Shown piece after piece: positions 7,701 through 10,086 of a stretch of 10,086 nt of DNA. The stretch's first letter is position 1. Every line of letters begins with the position of its first letter. The notes below the pieces were generated by a model, which did not search any database, was not told the origin of the DNA, and worked only from the letters and a program-made list of their open reading frames with translations. Source of the stretch: Chloroflexota bacterium (GTDB lineage Bacteria > Chloroflexota > Limnocylindria > Limnocylindrales > CSP1-4); the NCBI GenBank assembly GCA_017860675.1, contig JAGDMV010000060.1, positions 1 to 10,086 on the forward strand. The letters are read 5' to 3'. A program made the position numbers and the translations under genes.

Positions 7701-10086
7701 CCCGTCAGCGGCCAGGCAGTCGCCCCGGCCACCTCGAGGCGGCGCCTCTCGGTGGCTCTCGGCCTGGTTGCTCTCGTGCCGGTGCTCTTCGCCGGCCTGC
7801 TCGCCTGGGCGGCCAACGACCCGCGGGCGAACCTGGCTGCCGTCAATGCGGCGGTCGTGAACCTTGACCAGGGTGCGACGATCGCCGCGCCCGACGGGAG
7901 CCAGCAGCGGATCGCCCTCGGTGCCGAGATCGCCGACCGGCTCACGTCGGGGACTGAGCGCGACACCTTCAGCTGGCTGGCGACCGACGCCGCCGCCGCC
8001 AGCGATGGGCTCGCCGACGGGCGCTACGGGGCGGTCCTCACCATCCCGGCCGATTTCTCCGCCGCCGCCGCGGCGATCATCCGCGACGGCCAGGAGGCGA
8101 CCCGGCCGAGGCTGCGTCTCGAGACGAACGACGCCACGAGCTACGAGCTGGCGGACACGGCCCGATCGATCGTGGCCGCGATCGCCGCGTCGACGGCGAC
8201 CGACGTGACCTCGAACGTCGTCGACAGGGTCCTGGTCGAGGTCAACGACGCGCGCGACGCAGTCGCCGGGGCGGCCGGCAGGGCGGACCGGGTGGCCTCC
8301 GGGTCGGCCGGCCTCGTCGACCGCGCCAGGGACACCTCCGCCACCGCCGAGGAGCTGGTCGCCGGCCTCGAGGAGATCGCCGACGGGGTCTCCTCCTCGG
8401 ACAGCGGCATGCAGGACCTTGCCGCCGCCGTGGACAAGCTCGCCGATGGGACGGGCTCACTGGCCGCCGGAGCAGCCAGCCTGCGGTCGGGCGCACGCGC
8501 CGCGGCGACGGGAGCGGGAGGCGTCGCGGACGGGGCGGCCAGCCTTGCCGATGGCCTCGGGCAGCTCTCGGCGATGACCGCCGACCTGCCGGCCCAGGTG
8601 GCCGCGCTCGTGACCGGCGCGAACGGCGTGTCCGACGGCGCGTCCGGCGTGGCAGCGGGCGCCCGGTCGCTCGCGGACGGCCTGGCCGCCCTCGAGGCAG
8701 GGACCGCCGGCTTCGGCGACCAGGCCGCTTCCCTCGACGAGGGAGCCGCGGGCCTCGACAGCGGGGCACGCTCGCTGGCGGCCGGCGCCGGTGCGTCGGC
8801 CGATGCCGCGGCCGAGCTGGCGACCGGGGCCCGGGCGCTGTCGACCTCCGTCTCCGGCTACACCGACGCCGTCGCACAGCTCTCGGCGAGCTGCGCGGCG
8901 CTCGGTGGGACCGACCCGCTCTGCGCCCAGCTCGCCGCGCTGGCCGCCACGAACGACCAGCTGACCGGGGGCGCGGCCGCCGTGGCGGCCGGCGCGACAG
9001 GCCTCGCGGCCGGCAGCGCGGACCTGGCCGGCGGGGCCCGCGAGCTCGCCGCCGGGGCCGATGCCCTCCACGCGGGGACGGCCCAGCTGGCGGCGTCGGC
9101 GCCGGCCCTCGAGGCGGGGGTCGCCGAGTCGGCGTCGGGTGCGGGAAGCCTGGCCGCAGGTGCCTCGGACCTGGCCACCGGCGCCTCGGCGTTGGACGCC
9201 GGCTTGGCCACCTTCGCAGCATCGGTGCCCGCCTTGTCGGAGGCGATCGCGGACAGCGCGTCCGGCGCCGGGCAGCTCGCCGACGGGGCCGACAGCGTGG
9301 CGGCCGGCATGACGAAGCTCGCCCGGGGTGCCGACGGCCTCACCAGCGGCGCGAGGGCGGCGGCCGCCGGCGCGTCGCGCCTCGCGGACGGGACGTCGAC
9401 CGCGGCCGACGGCGCATCGAAGCTGGCCGACGGGATGGGGGAGGCGGCCGATGCGGCTCGACTCGTCGCCGAGGGCGTGGACGATCTGGCCAGCGATGGC
9501 CAGTCGGTGACCGACGACGCGACCAGCCTGGCGACCGGTCTGCAGGACGACGCGGCCGCGATCCCGACCTACACGGACGCAGACCGCCAGGCGCTTGGCA
9601 GCGTTGCCGGCAGCCCCGTCTCGGTCGAGAGCAGCCGGCTCAACGCGGTGGCTTCGAGCGGGGCCGGCCAGGCGCCCCTCTTCATGGCGCTCGGCCTGTG
9701 GCTGGGGGCGCTGGCCATCTTCCTCGTCGTACCCGCGCTGCTCGGACGCCTGGACCGCCGGCGCTGGTGGATCCGCGCCTTCGCCGGGTTCGGGGCGGGA
9801 GCCGTGATCGGCGTCGTCCAGGCGCTGCTGATGGTGCTGGTCCTGCGATTCGCGATCGGCATCGAGGTTGCCAGGCTGCCTGAGCTGTTCGCCTGCTCGG
9901 TGCTGGCCTCGCTCGCCTTCGTGGCGGTCAACCAGGCGTTCGTGGCGCTGTTCGACTACCGCGGCTGGATCGCGGCGCTCCTGTTCACGGCACTGCAGCT
10001 GGCCGCAGTCGGCCTTGCCTACCCGGTCGAGACGGCCCCCACCCTCCTCCGGCTCCTGCACCCGGTGCTGCCGATGACCTGTGCGG
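4776..10086 (+). CDS. Fused MMPL/RND transporter - YhgE/Pip protein (3' end cut by window edge)
   Basis: One stop-free frame of 1770 codons that continues past the window. MMPL half (1 to about 958): TM1 at 13-32, an extracytoplasmic loop (33-192), TM2-6 (193-346) with GVGTDYAIFLISRF carrying Asp261-Tyr262, TM7 (379-399), a large second loop (400-790), then TM8-12 (793-950) with LGSDYNIFLMSR carrying Asp865-Tyr866, ending in WWPS (955-958), a typical MMPL C-terminus. Both Asp-Tyr pairs match the proton-relay sites of the family. YhgE/Pip half: RRRLSVALGLVALVPVLFAG TM at about 990-1012, AAVVNLDQGATI (1024-1035), an extracytoplasmic domain to about 1180, xxxLxxG heptads to about 1580, then at least four TMs from 1636 and HPVLPMTCA at the edge, as in YhgE C-termini. 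The GTG start at 4776 (AGGG seven bases upstream) is needed because the first ATG (4890) lies beyond TM1. Probably exports a lipid-like or hydrophobic substrate using the proton gradient; the substrate is unknown. Confidence 0.9.
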   Translation, partial: MFERLGSLTYRFRFLIVAAWVVAAVWAVLFAPSLASEGMTDQTAFLPDYTESMKAHDALEAEFPGSTSASSATLTFVRETGLTDADHAYVEDVAAWITSDRAPQGLREAVTTVDTAVSRPELDSMLRSGDGKLEMITVNLNTVLAGGAGDVVINSLRGHLASTAPAGMTANVTGAAGIGSDYLAAIEAGTESTTVVTVILVVVILLLIYRAPLAALVPLVTIGAAFVVARGTLGVLALAGWKVSSLLDTFLVVLIFGVGTDYAIFLISRFREEVAKGDWHDASRVTVRRIGAVISASAATVIVGLGAMAFGDFGMIQTTGPALAVGIFVTLIAGLTLAPALLGIFGHYLFWPLHTRPADDGEPGGFFARLADGVARRPGVVTVVLLVVLIIPWAAIPSMKTNFDVLTELPADSDARAGFDQVATHLGRGKVFQSTGIVMGGPDTDLLQPARLAQLLDTVDTLGRTAGVSSVTSLLTPEGDGVLPDGFRPSYQLAETADSISTDSAGGTPSDSKSLSDSSVSDGLETATTYMTLLGDAYPDVAAGAPYRAVMAGLAKAQDQVDSAREAAVLSTQLRSLAGAMTSPAAAAGGDSTESILTIGDYLDELAAAYPEVKGMIAFADAKAAVASLEKKTSLAAALDLADALERLAVHFEDRPDATFFPTSLADTAEAQQTRREVEATFKQLPVDLDALAAVFAARADDIFLPVGIGGEDGADLQEAVDAFVSKDRAAMRFYVATTENPYSETGFAAVRRAQDVLTGAAPGFGAGAEAHLGGTTAQFADVKAVLASDMEKVAIITVLGILLVLMLLLRAIIAPLYLVGTVLLSYGTALGLSSWLFESVMGHGGISFYLPILLFVLLVSLGSDYNIFLMSRVREESEGRPIRDGIRIASGRTGAVITSAGLILAGTFGSMATAPLVILFQVGVAVAIGVLIDTFLVRSILVPAITMLFGERAWWPSGPAGASIRRWWPVVVPAPVSGQAVAPATSRRRLSVALGLVALVPVLFAGLLAWAANDPRANLAAVNAAVVNLDQGATIAAPDGSQQRIALGAEIADRLTSGTERDTFSWLATDAAAASDGLADGRYGAVLTIPADFSAAAAAIIRDGQEATRPRLRLETNDATSYELADTARSIVAAIAASTATDVTSNVVDRVLVEVNDARDAVAGAAGRADRVASGSAGLVDRARDTSATAEELVAGLEEIADGVSSSDSGMQDLAAAVDKLADGTGSLAAGAASLRSGARAAATGAGGVADGAASLADGLGQLSAMTADLPAQVAALVTGANGVSDGASGVAAGARSLADGLAALEAGTAGFGDQAASLDEGAAGLDSGARSLAAGAGASADAAAELATGARALSTSVSGYTDAVAQLSASCAALGGTDPLCAQLAALAATNDQLTGGAAAVAAGATGLAAGSADLAGGARELAAGADALHAGTAQLAASAPALEAGVAESASGAGSLAAGASDLATGASALDAGLATFAASVPALSEAIADSASGAGQLADGADSVAAGMTKLARGADGLTSGARAAAAGASRLADGTSTAADGASKLADGMGEAADAARLVAEGVDDLASDGQSVTDDATSLATGLQDDAAAIPTYTDADRQALGSVAGSPVSVESSRLNAVASSGAGQAPLFMALGLWLGALAIFLVVPALLGRLDRRRWWIRAFAGFGAGAVIGVVQALLMVLVLRFAIGIEVARLPELFACSVLASLAFVAVNQAFVALFDYRGWIAALLFTALQLAAVGLAYPVETAPTLLRLLHPVLPMTCA
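8433..9510 (+). repeat. xxxLxxG heptad-repeat region of the YhgE/Pip half
   Basis: Codes for long runs of seven-residue units such as DKLADGT-GSLAAGA-ASLRSGA, the Leu/Gly heptad known from YhgE/Pip proteins and expected to form an extended helical stalk outside the membrane. A first block (8433 to about 8872) and a second (about 8964 to 9510) are separated by a spacer with the only two Cys of the ectodomain (Cys1373, Cys1383). In the second block a 42-residue (126-bp, six-heptad) super-repeat is visible: ALHAG...PALEAG...SASGAGSLAAGA from 9063 resembles ALDAG...PALSEA...SASGAGQLADGA from 9189. Confidence 0.85.

Noticed and set aside
7638..7760. Separate start of a YhgE gene within the MMPL tail
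   Set aside because: There is no ATG and no Shine-Dalgarno; a GTG at 7752 lies inside the YhgE first TM. The continuous frame is the simpler reading.
5951..7867. Plus-strand 638-codon open frame inside the MMPL region
   Set aside because: It is one frame off the MMPL gene, and its product is an Arg/Gly/Pro-rich low-complexity string without domains. The MMPL frame explains the sequence with conserved TMs and motifs.
8433..9510. Possible CRISPR or noncoding satellite because of short regular repeats
   Set aside because: The 21-bp periodicity is strictly in frame with a Leu/Gly heptad protein repeat; there are no conserved DNA repeats with unique spacers.
8457..10061. Minus-strand 534-codon open frame
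   Set aside because: Antisense shadow of the YhgE heptad region. The GC-skewed codons leave the opposite strand open; the product is an Arg/Gly/Glu-rich repeat with no recognisable fold.

Overview
This is a very GC-rich window with almost no intergenic space. Third codon positions are strongly G/C. Gene content (cyclase/ATPase signalling protein, TPR lipoprotein, TetR-regulated MMPL and YhgE/Pip membrane proteins) fits a high-GC Gram-positive-like bacterium: an actinobacterium or a high-GC Chloroflexota lineage. The sequence alone does not decide between them. No rRNA, tRNA, CRISPR array, transposase or att site was recognised.

Layout. (1) Bases 1-976, minus strand: the N-terminal 325 codons of a class III nucleotide cyclase-like domain joined to an AAA/NB-ARC-type ATPase, cut by the left window edge. 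(2) A 223-base divergent gap, then 1200-2720, plus strand: a predicted lipoprotein with 12 tandem 34-residue TPRs. (3) A short convergent gap with a possible hairpin, then 2766-3809, minus strand: an aldo/keto reductase closely resembling E. coli YghZ/Gpr. (4) 3902-4618, minus strand: a TetR-family repressor just upstream of the reductase and in the same direction. (5) A 157-base divergent gap with a near-perfect 30-bp dyad that looks like the TetR operator. (6) 4776 to the right edge, plus strand: one uninterrupted reading frame of at least 1770 codons.

The last gene is the main point of interest. Residues 1 to about 958 are a complete 12-TM MMPL/RND-type transporter with both Asp-Tyr proton-relay pairs. 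From about residue 990 the same frame continues, without stop or frameshift, into a YhgE/Pip-type protein: an N-terminal TM, an extracytoplasmic domain, a long xxxLxxG heptad-repeat stalk and a C-terminal membrane domain. I read the frame line by line from 4776 to 10086 and found no stop. The gene is invisible to an ORF finder that requires a stop inside the window, so it is easily missed; long overlapping open frames on both strands here are shadows.

How the parts may work together (inference): the TetR protein probably represses the divergent MMPL-YhgE gene, and perhaps itself and the reductase, through the dyad. A small-molecule or lipid-like ligand would relieve repression and switch on a very large envelope export machine. 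The cyclase/ATPase and TPR lipoprotein genes are divergent from each other and show no visible link to the transporter locus.
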